The notes: generated by a model not told the origin, from the letters alone. A stretch of DNA of 64,000 nt from Anolis sagrei (GCF_037176765.1 NC_090026.1:133249752-133313751), one strand, 5' to 3'; shown: positions 38,745 to 50,477, numbered from the stretch's first letter. Numbers and translations are program-made.

Positions 38745-39316
38745 CGAGGGTTGAATGAAAAGTAATGCCTCCACCTTCGTTACTTGGGTTTGGGTGGGAA
38801 TATTTTAATAAATCAAACACAGAAATAATCCTTGCAATGTGCTCTTTAACGACCACGATTCACTTTTCCATATAATCACCAGACAATTGGATACATTTCT
38901 GCCAAGCCGTCACGGAAGAAGTCGACACTCTGAGGAAGCTTGCCATAGATGCAGGCGAAACGTCAGGAGAAATGCCTCTGGAACATGGCCATATAGCCCG
39001 GAAAAAACCCACAAGAACTGAGTCGACACTCTTGTTTCCGCAACCAGCGTCTCCCAGTTCTCTCATCCTGCTTGTGTCAAGAATTCTGCGGTCAAGAATT
39101 CAATGACTGCACATTGCTTAAGTCGCATTGACTGACCGTCTGCGCAGGGTTCCATATCTCGCACTTTAACAACACAGCCGTTCAATGCTAAGGCTTCCCA
39201 ACAAAAAGGAACTGTAGAGGAGAGTCTACTGAACAAGGCAGTACCTGCCGCATACCAGGACTGCCATCTGTTGAGGAGTCATGAAGGTGGAGGCATTACT
39301 TTTCATTCAACCCTTG
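38745..39316. mobile_element. Non-autonomous mariner element with PLE insertion
   Basis: The TIRs CGAGGGTTGAATGAAAAGTA and TACTTTTCATTCAACCCTTG are flanked by TA on both sides (38743-38744 and 39317-39318). The interior keeps mariner-like sequence but no open transposase. The uninterrupted target is preserved at 39785-39954. Confidence 0.88.
38931..39020 (+). mobile_element. 90-bp PLE insertion starting at the hammerhead-like core
   Basis: AGTCGACACTC flanks it on both sides (38920-38930 and 39021-39031). The insert begins TGAGGA, so the first box CTGAGGA is completed by the last base of the TSD. It ends CCACAAGAACTG. Confidence 0.88.
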
Positions 39317-39317
39317 T

Positions 39318-39955
39318 ATAACCCAGGAACAGCAATTTGTTGTTCCATGCCACAAGCACACAACCAAATCTGTCTGAACAGATGGCCAGGCAGCCAGGCT
39401 CTAAAAATTATCAATAATGACAAAGTTCTGATTTAAAAGTGCGTGTTCCTGTTTGATTGTGTACTGCTGACTTGACAGATGCCATTCCCTGTAAATGCGG
39501 AAGCAATCACAACAAAAGGCCAAAAACGCAATATTTCCAGGTGCGGTTTTGAGCCGAATATGCGGATCTTCACATGTCTGCATGTCCCTGCAATTGGAAA
39601 TCATGGGATTTTTTAAAATCTGGGTTTGTTCCTGGGTTTTAGATGTTTGTTCCTGATTGGGTAGTTCCTAAAAAGAAGGTGACACTTGAGTAGAAGGCAA
39701 AAACTTTGTTGGCGTGCCAGAAACTTCACGAAACATGTGGGTGTCACATTTTCCGTGGCCAGGACTAAAGTTGTGGCCCTTTCGTCAACACTGCACATCT
39801 TTTCACAAGAAGAGCCATCAGGAACAGACATGTATAACCCAGGAACAACAATATGTTGTTCCATGCCAGAAGCACACAACCAAATCTGTCTGGACAGATG
39901 GCCAGGCAGCCAGGCTCTAAAAAGTGTCAATAATGACAGAGTTCTGTTCCTGGCC
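39318..39955. repeat. Duplicated old repeat carrying the mariner target
   Basis: TAACCCAGGAACAG... TTGTTCCATGCCACAAGCAC... GGCCAGGCAGCCAGGCTCTA occurs at 39319-39420 and 39835-39954, and in part at 38642-38700. Family not identified. Position 39956-40295 looks like a related, more decayed stretch. Confidence 0.7.
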
Positions 39956-40295
39956 TGAAAGTGTGTGTTCCTGTTCGATTGTGTACTGCTGACTTGGGCA
40001 GAAGTGGTCCTACCCTGTAAACTTTGTTTGTGTGGCGGATAATCGCCAGGACCAAGAACGGAACTTTTGCAGCGATTCGATATCCGAATCTCCGCATATC
40101 AGCATATCTGGCAAAGTTTCTGGTGGAAGTCCCATGGTGGCCATCTTGGGAGACTCCAAATCCCGCAGCAAAGCATCAAGTCTGGGCAACGGAGGCAGAA
40201 ACCCGCCACCAAGAGCTCTGGATGTGGACTTCTTACGAAAGTCCCGGGATTTCGTGCTGTCTGGAAGCGCCCTGAGTATCACCATCATCATCATG

Positions 40296-40975
40296 AGCCA
40301 ACATGAGCCAACAATGTGATGTGGCAGCAAAAAGAGCCAATGGGATTTTGGCCTGCATCAATAGGAGCATAGTGTCTAGATCTAAGGAAGTCATGCTCCC
40401 CATGCTCTATTCCACTTTGGTTAGACCACTTTACCTGGAATATTGTGTCCAATTCTGGGCACCACAATTCAAGAGAGATATTGAGAAGCTGGAATGTGTC
40501 CAGAGGAGGGCGACTAAAATGATCAAGGGTCTGGAGAACAAGCCCTATGAGGAGCGGCTTAAGGAGCTGGGCATGTTTAGCCTGAAGAAGAGAAGGCTGA
40601 GAGGAGATATGATGAGGGCCATGTATAAATATGTGAGAGGAAGCCACAGGGAGGAGGAGGGAGCAAGCTTGTTTTCTGCTTCCCTGGAGACTAGGACGCA
40701 AGGGAACAATGGCTTCAAACTACAAGAGAGGAGATTCCACCTGAACATGAGGAAGAACTTCCTGACTGTGAGAGCCGTTCAGCAGTGGAACTCTCTGCCC
40801 CGGAGGGAGTGTGGTGGAGGCTCCTTCTTTGGAAGCTTTTAAGCAGAGGCTGGATGGCCATCTGTCAGGGGTGATTTGAATGCAATATTCCTGCTTCTTG
40901 GCAGAATGGGGTTGGACTGGATGACCCAGAAGGTCTCTTCCAACTCTTTGATTCTATGATTCTATGATTCTATCA
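40296..40975 (+). mobile_element. CR1 3' portion
   Basis: The frame reads [39 protein letters not shown] and [18 protein letters not shown], ending in GATTCTATGATTCTATGATT. Confidence 0.93.
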
Positions 40976-43605
40976 TCATCATCATCATCATCATCATTTA
41001 ATAACTTACTAATCGCCCTCCATCTGAGAATTCTCTAGGCAATTTACAGCTAAATTACAAAAGATGAAATACATACATACAAAAATTAAAAATTAACAGA
41101 GATCGAATGTTCATCTAGTAAAAAGCCAGGTCTTAAGTGCGAGAGTAAAAGGTCCTCAGTCCCGCATGGCTCTCATCTAGGGCGGCAAGGAATTCCACAA
41201 GGCAGGGGCAGAAATGGAGAAAGCCCACCTGCGCCTGGTCCTTTCCAAGTGGACCTCTCTAGGACCCGGTATATGGAGTAGGTCACGTTGGGCTGGTCGT
41301 TGCGACCTCCGATGATGGGAGAAGGAGAGGCGGTCCCTAAGGTACGATGGACCCTGGCCGGAAAGAGTTTCAAAGGTCAGAACTAGCATCTTATACAGTT
41401 GGAAGCCAATGTCAATGTTGCAGCACTAGTGTTCTATGGCATTTCGTGGGCGTTCTTGTGAGTAGCCTGGCTGCCGCATTCTGAACAATACGGAGCTTTT
41501 GGGAAGGCCCACATACAAGGGGTTGCAATAGTGCAGCCTAGACGTGACCGTGGCATGGATGACTGTTGCCAGAGTCTCGTCAGATAGGGAGGGTGCCAGT
41601 TGCCTCGCTTGTTGTAGATGGAAAAAGGTCTGTTTGCTGGCAGTAGCCACCTGAGCTTCCATTGTCAGCTGTGAATCCAGGACGACACCCAAGCTCTTAA
41701 CAGTGGTCGATGGAGATAGGGCGGCACCATCGAAGGTGGGAAACGGAGGAGTCAGACCTGCCAGAGAATCTCAGTCTTCGCCGGGTTCACCTTCAGTCTG
41801 CTAGCACGTAGCCAATTCGACAGAGCGTCCAGACATTGGGTGAAATTGTCTGGAATTGACTTTGCTCCAAGCGCAGAAGGAGTTGGGTATCGTCTGCATA
41901 TGTAGGTGAGTCGCAGCTTGCTCACTCCTCAGGACCAGAAGGTCTTCCTCAGCTGCCAATCTGGCTGGGATGACCCACAATAAATTAGAAGAGCGCCTAT
42001 TTCCTCGCGCCCTGACCACTTCCCCACTCCACGCAGTGTTGCTAAGTTGGGCTGGTCATTGCGACCTCCGATGATGGGAGAAGGAGAGGCGGTCCCTAAG
42101 GTACGATGGACCCTGGCCGTAAAGAGTTTCAAAGGTCAGAACTAGCATCTTATACAGTTGGAAGCCAATGTCAATTGGCTGGTGTTCTATGGCATTTCAT
42201 GGGCGTTCTTGTGAGTAGCCTGGCTGCCGCATTCTGAACAATATGAAGCTTTCGAATCGTAGACATTGGAAGGCCAACATACATGACATTTCAATAGTCC
42301 AGCCTAGACGTGACCATGGCATGGATGACCGTTGCCAGAGCCTCGTCAGATAGGGAGGGTGCCCGTTGCCTCGCTTGTCGTAGATGGAAAAAGGTCTGTT
42401 TGCTGGCAGCAGCGACCTGAGCTTCCATTGTCAGCTGTGAATCCAAAACGACACCCAAGCTCTTAACAGTGGACGATGGAGATAGGGCAGCACCATCGAA
42501 GGTAGGTCATGGAGGAGTCAGACCAGAGAATCTCAATCTTCGCCGGGTTCATCTTCAGTCTGCTAGCACGTAGCCAGTTCGACAGAGCTTCCAGACATTG
42601 GGTGAAATTGTCTGGAATTGACGTTACTCCAGGCTCCAGATGCAGAAGGAGTTGGGTATCGTCTACATATGTAGGTGAGTCGCAGCTTGCTCACTCCTCA
42701 GGACCAGAAGGTCTTCCTCAGCTGCCAATCTGGCTGGGATGACCCACAATAAATTAGAAGAGCGCCTGTTTCCTCACGCCCTGACCCCTTCCACGCTGCA
42801 CCCAGAGTTGCTAAGTTGGGCTGGTCGTTGCGACCTCCGATGATGGGAGAAGGAGAGGTGGTCCCTAAGGTACGATGGACCCTGGCCGTAAAGAGTTTCA
42901 AAGGTCAGAACTAGCATCTTATATAGACCATGGTACTCAGTTGGAAGCCAATGTAAGTGTTGCAGCACTGGTGTTCTATGGCATTTCATGGGCGTTCTTG
43001 TGAGGAGCCTGGCTGCCGCATTCTGAACAATACGAAGCTTTTGAGTCGTAGACATCGTAAGGCCCACATACAGGGCATTGCAATAGTCCAGCCTAGACGT
43101 GACCGTGGCATGGATGACCGTTGCCAGAGTCTCGTCAGATAGGGAGGGTGCCAGTTGCCTCGCTTGTCGTAGATGGAAAAAGGTCTGTTTGCTGGCAGTA
43201 GCCACCTGAGCTTCCATTGTCAGCTGTGAATCCAAAACGACACCCAATCTCTTAACAGTAGTCGATGGAGATAAGGAGGCACCATCGAAGGTGGGTCATG
43301 GAGGAGTCAGACCAGAGAATCTCAATCTTCGCCGGGTTCACCTTCAGTCTGCTAGCATGTAGCCAGTTCGGCAGAGCGTCCAGACATTGCGTGCAATTGT
43401 CTGGAATTGACGTTGCTCCCGGCTCCAAGCGCAGAAGGAGTTGGGTATCGTCTGCATATGTAGGTGAGTCGCAGCTTGCTCACTCCTCAGGACCAGAAGG
43501 TCTTCCTCAGCCGCCAATCTGGCTGGGATGACCCACAATAAATTAGAAGAGCGCCTATTTCCTCGCGCCCTGACCCCTTCCCCGCTCCACCCAGAGTTGC
43601 TAAGT
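40976..43605 (-). mobile_element. L2-like LINE segment in three tandem ~765-bp units
   Basis: Minus frames repeat [53 protein letters not shown] and GQGPSYLRD. The anchor GCGACCTCCGATGATGGGAG recurs at about 41300, 42060 and 42830 (periods about 760 and 770 bp). The right edge abuts the zinc-finger gene stop codon. Confidence 0.88.
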
Positions 43606-44954
43606 GGCTGCGTCCCCGAGCCCAATCTCTTTGCAGCCAGCCTCCTGTTTGAATTTGGTCATGCTTCCGAGGGGGACCGGAAGTGGGGCACAGGGCAGCA
43701 GGAGGGGTCCATGTGCCTGCAGGAAGGGGGGCAGGCTCTGGCCATGGTCCCCGGCGGAGTAGCGAGGGAGCAGCCGCCCTCCGGCGTGGGCCGCCAGATG
43801 AGCCTTCATCTCCTTCCGCCGGCTGAAGACGAGCCCGCACTCGGTGCAGGGGTAGACCCTCTCAACGGTGTGGGTGAGGTGGTGGGTGCGCAGGTTGCCC
43901 TTGTACTTGAAGCTCTTGCCGCACTCCAGGCAGGCGTAGGGCCGCTCGCCCGTGTGGATGCGCCGGTGCTTCATGAGGGTGGTCTTGAGGTTGAAGGTCT
44001 TGCCGCAGTCGGCGCAGGCGAAGGGCCGCTCCCCGGTGTGGATGCGCTGGTGGGTGATGAGGGTGCCCTTGCGGTTGAAGCTCTTGCCGCACTCCGGGCA
44101 GGCGAAGGGCTTCTCCCCGGTGTGGATGCGCCGGTGCTTGATCAGCTCCCCGTTGTGGCTGAAGCGCTTACCGCAGTCGGAGCACACAAAGGGCCGCTCC
44201 CCGGTGTGGATGCGCTGGTGGCGGGTGAGGTCCCCGTTGCGGCTGAAGCCCTTCCCGCACTGGGGGCAGCCGAAGGGACGGTCGCCAGCGTGGATCTTCT
44301 GGTGGAGGAGGAAGGTCTTCTTGGCGCAGAAGCCTTTGCCACACTCGCCGCAGACGAAGGGCCGCTCGCCCCGGTGGATCTTCTGGTGGGTGAGGAAGTT
44401 GGCCTTGCGGTTGAAGGCTTTGCCACACTCGGGGCAGGCGTAGGGCTTCTCGCCCGTGTGGATGCGCTGGTGCAGGACAAAGGTCTGCTTGGAGCAGAAG
44501 CTCTTCCCGCAGGCGGAGCACTCGAAGGGCTTCTCCCCCGTGTGGATGCGCAAGTGGCGCATCAGGTCCCCTTTCTGGCTGAAGCGCTTCCCGCACTCGG
44601 AGCACGGGAAGGGCTTCTCCCCCGTGTGCACACGCAGGTGCGTGATCAGGTTGCCACGGTGCTGGAAGCGCTTGCCGCACACGCCGCAGTCAAAGGGCCG
44701 CCCGGCCGGCGTGTAGGTCTTGGTGGCCGGGCACTCGGGGTCCTTCGGGGCGTCCATACTGGGAGGAAGGGACCTCTTCTCAGACTCCACAGAAGGAGAA
44801 GGACCGCTTTCCGCCATCGGGCCGGCAGCCACCTGGGTGCCCAGGTTGACGCTATGGTCCCCACATGGGTCGGGGTTGGGCTTGGGGGAGCATGGGAAGT
44901 GGGGCGCCTCTTCCTCCAGCTCCATCTTCACAATGACGTCGGGACTGGGATCCG
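43600..44954 (-). CDS. Zinc-finger gene 1, exon 4 (finger exon)
   Basis: The acceptor is CCAACTGCAG|CGGATCC. It codes [16 protein letters not shown] (first residue split across the splice), a proline/serine-rich spacer, 11 fingers and a C-terminal tail ending GLGDAAT. The TAG at 43602-43600, and the preceding ACT, lie in sequence shared with the neighbouring LINE repeats. Confidence 0.93.
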
Positions 44955-47900
44955 CTGCAGTTGGAGAAGGAGGAGAAGAAGAGGTGAAGTGACTTCCTCT
45001 CCTATAGGTAAAGGTAAAGGTTGTCCCCTGACATTAAGTCCAGTCATGTCTGACTCTGGGGTGTGGTGCTCATCTCCATTTCTAAGCCGAAGAGCCAGAG
45101 TTGTCCATAGACACCTCCAAGGTCACGTGGCCAGCATGACTCCTCTCCTATAGCCTACCCCAAAACACCTCTCTCAAGGACAACAGCCCTCAATGAGGTG
45201 ACCTTGAACTCTTGAGGAGGGACGGCAAGCCCCACGGAGGAGTTCCGACCCCTTCCTTTGTGGATGGCAGGGATCCCATTCTGCCCACAAACATGCTCTA
45301 AAGCAGTGGTTCTCAACCTCCTTAATGCCGTGACCCCTGAATACAGTTCCTCGTGTTATGGTGACCCCCAACCATAATATTGTTTTCGTTGCTACTTGAT
45401 ATCTGTCATTTTACTACTGTTATAAGTCATAAATATCCGATATGCAGGATGTATTTTCATTTACTGGACCAAATTGAGCACAAATACCCAATACGCCCAA
45501 ATGTGAATGCTAGTTGGGTTGGGGGAGGATTGATTTTGTCATTTGGGAGTTGTAGTTGCTGGGATTTATAGTTCACTTATAAAAGAGCATTCTGAACTCC
45601 ACCAGCAATAGAATTGGGTCAAACTTGGCACACAGAGCTCCCATGATCAACAGAAAACACTGGAAGGGTTTGGTGGGCATTGACCTTGAGATTGGGAGTT
45701 GTAGTTCACCTATATCCAGAGGAGCACTGTGGATTCATGTAATGATGGATCTGGACCAAACTTGGCACGACTACTCAATATGCCCAAATGTGAACACTGG
45801 TGGAGTCTGGGGAAAATAGACCTCAACATTTGGGAGTTGTAGTTGCTGGGATTTATAGTTCACCTACAATCAAAGAGCATTCTGAACTCGACCAACTATA
45901 GAATTGGGTCAAACTTCCCACACAGAATCCACATGACCAACAGAAAATACTGTGTTGTTGTAGGTTTTTCCGGGCTATATGGCCATGTTTGGAGGCAATT
46001 TTTCTCCTGACGTTTCCCCTGCATCTATGGCAAGCATCCTCAGAGGGAGTGAGGTCTGTTGGAAGTAGGAAAAATGGGTTTATATATCTGTGGAATGACC
46101 AGGGTAATGTTTCAGCTGATCACCTTGATTTGCATTCAATGGCCTGGAAGCGCCTGGGGGGAATCTCTTGTTGAGAGTGAATTGATGTGCCTGATTGTTT
46201 ACTCTCTGCTGTTTTGCTCTTGTAATTTTTGAGTTTGGCCATTGAATGCAAATCAAGGTGATCAGCTGAAACATTACCCTGGTCATTCCACAGATATATA
46301 AACCCATTTTTCCTAGTTCCAACAGACCTCACTCCCTCTGAGGATGCTTGCCATAGATGCAGGCGAAACGTCAGGAGAAAAATTGCCTCCAGAACATGGC
46401 CATATAGCCCGGAAAATCCTACAACAACCCAGTGATCCCAGCCATGAAAGCCTTCGACAATACAGAAAATACTGTTTTCTGATGGTCTTTGACGACCCCT
46501 TTGACACCCCCTCATGACCCCCTCAGGGGTCCTGACCCCCAGGTTGAGAAACACTGCTCTAAAGCAAGTAGGGGCAAACCCAGGCCATAGGATTCTAGAT
46601 CAGAAGGAGGCAAGACACTTTTTCTCTCCTGGCCACCATCTCATCCTGAGGAAGACCAACGCTTTTGGGATGCAAACGTTTCCTGTCTTTCCTTCACTTT
46701 CCGCCCCCCAAAAAAGAGAAGAGGAAAGAAGGGGAGGAAAGGGAAGGGAGGGGATTGGGGAAGAACACCCCCGCTCCAGCCCACCATGCGGCCCCCCAAG
46801 TTAGAAAGTTTGCCCATGCCTGTTCTAAAGCATGCACATAGCATCATAGAATCCTAGAATCAAAGAGTTGGAAGAGACCTCATGGGCCATCCAGTCCAAC
46901 CCCATTCTGCCAAGAAGCAGGAATATTGCATTCAAATCGCCCCTGACAGATGGCCACCCAGCCTCTGCTTAAAAGCTTCCAAGGAAGGAGCCTCCACCAC
47001 ACTCCGGGGCAGAGAGTTCCACTGCTGAACGGCTCTCACAGTCACGAAGTTCTTCCTCATGTTCAGACACTCCTAATGCACATTTCTGAATGACAGAGCC
47101 CCTGCTATTTCTGCCCCCCTCCCACCCAAGAGCTCAAGAGGCCAAGTGTCCTCAAAGCCAGAAGAGCCCCAGATGCTCCCTTGCAGGGCCGTCCCGTACT
47201 CACAGGAATCCGTGTCACTGCCAGACTCTCTGTCGCTGTACTCCCAGGATCCGTTGCTGTGCAAACCGTCCTCCGGCTCCGTCTTGACGGCAAATCCCCC
47301 CTGGGTGCCTGAAAAAGATACCAAGGAATCACACGGAAAGTGGGGTGCTGCACTCATGGCTGTGTGAGGTCAGGCTTAGAAGAGAGAAGACGGGGAGGAG
47401 ACAGGAGCCATCTTTAAATACACAGAGTCAGGTTGCCTTCTGCTGCTCCACAGAACCACGGGTGAAATCTCCCTAAGTGTTAGGAAGCACTTTCTGAGAG
47501 CAAGAGTTGTTGGAGAATGTGACATGGGCTGCCTGGGAGGGGGCCAGTCTCCACCTGGTTGAGTGAACTCTTGCTGGGTGAGAGGTCCCAGCTAATTCCA
47601 GACAAACCAAGGCAATGGGACTATCAAGATGCTCCTGGTACTTTACCCCACCCAAAGAAGGAGAAAAAATGCGGTCTTCCCTCATTCTCTCTTACCTGCC
47701 GTGGGGCCAAAATGCACCTCCTTTTCTGTCCCTGGGGGGTTCAATGGGCATCCAATGCACAACTCGTCCTCGGGTTCCTCTTTGACCACCATCTCGTTCC
47801 CTAGAGCAGCGCAGACTGAGGCCAGAAGGAGAAAAGTCCCTCAGTTGGGGTGCTTTCCCCTTCCTATCTCTTATTGTGCAGTTACCAATCCAAGCACAAA

Positions 47901-48799
47901 GCCAGTTGGTGAACTATTCATAAATAATGACCACGATCTGGTCATTGGATCTAATGGTCTTCCAGCTGAAACCAACCAGATCCCAGCATCTGTGCATCCT
48001 TGGATGGTGAAGGATTACAATCAGGATTGTGTCAGAAGAGACCCCAAGAACCATCCAGTACAACCAGGCCTGTAGCGAGGGGGTGGTTTTAGGGGTTCAA
48101 CCTCCCCCCCCCGAAATGTTTCCGATTTTTTTAAAAAAACCTGGTTTATTCATGAATTTTAACTGGTTAACCAAATCCTCATGCTAAGTCTATGAGATGC
48201 AAAAAGTTAAGAGTCCCTCCAGAACTGTAAGCACTATCTCAAGCAAATATTGACAATTTATTCATACTGTCATTACTTGCAGCAATAGCCGATGTAGTGA
48301 AGCAACCAAATTGGGTGTGTGTGTGTTGAATGCTCTCATTAAGGAGGCCAGACTTGGTGGAGGTGGTTGACAGGGGTGGAGCTGCAGGCTATTGAAGGTT
48401 GCTCTGCCCCCTGCAGATGTGCTCTTTGCTTCAGCGTGAGCTAGGAGGGAAGTTTCAACCCCACCCCCCCCACCCCAAAATTTTCAACACCCCCCCCCCC
48501 CAAATTGTCAACCCTCCCCGAATTTTTTTTCTGGCTACGGCCCTGAGTACAACCTCTGACAATAGCCATCCAGCTTATGGATTTTTTTTTTTGTCCTCTT
48601 TTGGTCTCACTTGGGGGAGCAAGGCGAACAGGGCCTTCTTGGTGACCGATCCTTCCAGACAATGGAACCTCTCCTATGTCCCCCAGAATTGACCATCTGT
48701 CCCAGACCCATTAGGCCTTCCTGCAAGTTTCCTGCTGGGAAAGGGATTGTGTGGCCATCACGCACCTGCGCCGGAGGACTCCCAGAGCTTGCCCTCCAT
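43600..48799 (-). CDS. C2H2 zinc-finger protein, 11 fingers (whole gene, four exons)
   Basis: It is a likely DNA-binding nuclear protein; target and name are unknown. Coding exons on the - strand are 48799-48766, 47800-47696, 47308-47204 and 44954-43600. All three introns are phase 1 with good AG/GT sites, giving 1,599 nt or 532 residues. Exons 2 and 3 are both 105 nt and each carries an acidic charged motif (VVKEEPEDE and AVKTEPEDG), and the last exon opens with [10 protein letters not shown], so a short module has been repeated. The last exon encodes 11 consecutive C2H2 fingers (first [20 protein letters not shown], last [20 protein letters not shown]) joined mostly by TGEKP or TGERP linkers, then a finger-free tail. 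No KRAB or SCAN domain was seen. Confidence 0.92.
45003..45142 (-). mobile_element. Sauria-type SINE 3' part
   Basis: The reverse BovB-like tail (CCTGACATTAAGTCCAGTCA) and body (CATCTCCATTTCTAAGCCGA) lie in intron 3 of the zinc-finger gene. Confidence 0.88.
45305..46556 (+). mobile_element. SPIN-like hAT with nested fold-back PLE
   Basis: The ends are CAGTGGTTCTCAACC and GGTTGAGAAACACTG. The flanks CTCTAAAAG and CTCTAAAG are an 8-bp TSD with one added A on the left. Internal ~289-bp units occur. The PLE is at 45953-46462. Confidence 0.88.
45953..46462. mobile_element. Fold-back PLE
   Basis: The minus arm (45953 to about 46235) and plus arm (about 46236-46462) are flanked by CAGAAAATACTG (45941-45952 and 46463-46474), a 12-bp TSD. 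The hammerhead-like core on + is at 46338-46372, with all boxes intact. Confidence 0.92.
46845..47068 (-). mobile_element. CR1 3' end
   Basis: The reversed CR1 terminus runs from ATAGAATCCTAGAATC to GAAGTTCTTCCTCATGTTCA, in intron 3 of the zinc-finger gene, about 135 bp downstream of exon 3. Confidence 0.88.
47204..47308 (-). CDS. Zinc-finger gene 1, exon 3
   Basis: It is 105 nt, phase 1 to phase 1, with acceptor TCTTTTTCAG|GC and donor TTCCT|GTGAGT. It codes [18 protein letters not shown], then an acidic serine-rich stretch. Confidence 0.88.
47696..47800 (-). CDS. Zinc-finger gene 1, exon 2
   Basis: It is 105 nt, phase 1 to phase 1, with acceptor CTGCTCTAG|GG and donor GGCAG|GTAAGAG. It codes [20 protein letters not shown] and onward. 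The lysine in VKEEPED fits a sumoylation consensus. Confidence 0.88.
48065..48545. mobile_element. Non-autonomous hAT-like element
   Basis: It starts CAGGCCTGTAGCGAGGGGGT and ends CTGGCTACGGCCCTG, with a perfect 8-bp TSD AGTACAAC (48057-48064 and 48546-48553). It has C-runs and no coding. Confidence 0.88.
48766..48799 (-). CDS. Zinc-finger gene 1, exon 1 (start)
   Basis: ATG 48799 (context AGAGATGGAGG) codes [11 protein letters not shown], then a phase-1 donor GCGCAG|GTGCGTG. It is short, but supported by phase agreement with exon 2. Confidence 0.72.
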
Positions 48800-48927
48800 C
48801 TCTGGACCAGGGCCAGTGGAGGGTTTTCTCTCCAGACAGGGATGGACAACCCCAGTTTTACTTCAACACAACCTGCAGAACAGCAGAAAGAAAAGGATGG
48901 GTCAAGCAGTGTGTGAGCAAGGACCCC

Positions 48928-48929
<2 letters not shown>

Positions 48930-48976
<47 letters not shown>

Positions 48977-48997
48977 CAACAACAACAACAACAACAA
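48930..48997. repeat. (TAA)n followed by (CAA)n microsatellite
   Basis: Trinucleotide runs abut, TAA changing to CAA near 48973. Confidence 0.95.
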
Positions 48998-49452
48998 CCA
49001 GATCCCTCTGTCAATAATTCTACAGGTCATGAGTTCAAAGCCAGCACAGGTTGGAGTGGGCTCCCAACCAATTGTGTAGCCTGTTGTCGACCTTTGCAAC
49101 TCGAAAGACAGTTGCATCTGTCAAGTAGGAAAATTGGGTACCACCTTGTGTGGGGAGGCTAAATTAACTAATTAATGAGGCCATAAAGAAGACTCCAGCA
49201 AAGCATTCCAGCGGGGAAGCATGCGGGGAATGCGGAAGTGCTTCATTAGCGTCGCAGATGGACAATGAAAGCGACAGCTCCCCTGGCGGCCAGAAAAAAT
49301 TAAATAGCCTCTGTGTATGTCTGTATACGTTGTAAGTCAAACTGGCATTGAATGTTTGCCATATATGTGTACACTGTAATCCGCCCTGAGTCCCCTGCGA
49401 GGTGAGATGGGCGGACTATAAATACTGCAAATAAATAAATAAAATAAATACA
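48998..49452 (+). mobile_element. tRNA-like SINE with L2-type 3' tail
   Basis: A B-box-like GGTCATGAGTTCAAAGCC is at 49025. The tail TCCGCCCTGAGTCCCCTGCG plus TATAAATACTGCAAATAAAT resembles LINE tails in this window, suggesting L2-like machinery drives it. Confidence 0.65.
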
Positions 49453-49487
49453 GAAAACAAATGTAGGCTACCAAACAACACCAAAAA

Positions 49488-50475
49488 TGTATTGTCGAAG
49501 GCTTTCATGGCTGGAATCACTAGGTTCTTGTGGGTTTTTTCGGGCTATAGAGCCACGTTCTAGAGGCATTTCTCCTGACGTTTCGCCTGCATCTATGGCA
49601 AGCATCCTCAGAGGTAGTGAGGTCTGTTGGAATTAGGACAATGGGTTTATATATCTGTGGAATGGCTGGGGTGGGGCAAGGAGCTCTTCCCTGCTGCAGC
49701 TAGGTGTGAATGTTCATCTGATCACCTTCATTAGCATTTGAAGGCCTGCTTGAGCCTGGGAAAATCTGTTGCTGGGAGGTGTTAATCTGTGCCTGGTTTT
49801 TTCCTCTCTGTTGTTTAGCTGTTATAATTTTAGAGTTTTTTAATACTGGTAGCCAGATTTTGTTCATTTCCATGGTCTCTTCCTTTCTGTTGAAATTGTC
49901 CACATGCTTGTGGATTTCAGTGGCTTCTCTGTGTAGCCTGACATGGTGGTTGTGAGAGTGGTCCAGCATTTCTGTGTACTCAAATGATCTGCTGTGTCCA
50001 GGCTGGTTCATCAGGTGCTCTGCTATGGCTGACTTCTCTGGCTGAAGGAGTCTGCAGTGCCTTTCATGTTCCTTGATGCGTGTCTGGGCAATGCTGCGTT
50101 TGGTGGTCCCTCTGTAGACTTGTCCCCATCTGCATGGTATACAATGGTAGACTCCTGCAGAGGTGAGAGGATCCCTCTTGTCCTTTGCTGAACGGAGCAT
50201 TGGTTGGATTTTCTTGGTGGGTTTGTAGATTGTTTGTATGTTGTGTTTCCTCATCAGCTTCCCTCTGCGGTCAGTGGTTCCCTTGATGTCTGGCAGGAAC
50301 ACTTGTTCTTGGTCTTGCAGCTCTTCTGATGTCCACCTCAACTGGGCTCTCCAGGCCAATGGAGACTCCACCTCAGACATCAGAAGAGCTGCAAGACCAA
50401 GAACAAGCCACGAGAGTCAAGATGAAGATCCACCCAGAGGAAAAGTCAGCCATAGCAGAGCACCTGATGAACCAG
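49488..50475 (-). mobile_element. PLE minus arm with GIY-YIG codons and short plus arm
   Basis: The minus frame 50380-49700 reads [60 protein letters not shown] and NQPGHSRSFEYTEML. This is a GIY-YIG domain with the GVY..PC..GQVYRGTTKR core and the [11 protein letters not shown] region. A short complementary plus arm follows at about 50365-50470. Confidence 0.85.
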
Positions 50476-50477
50476 CT

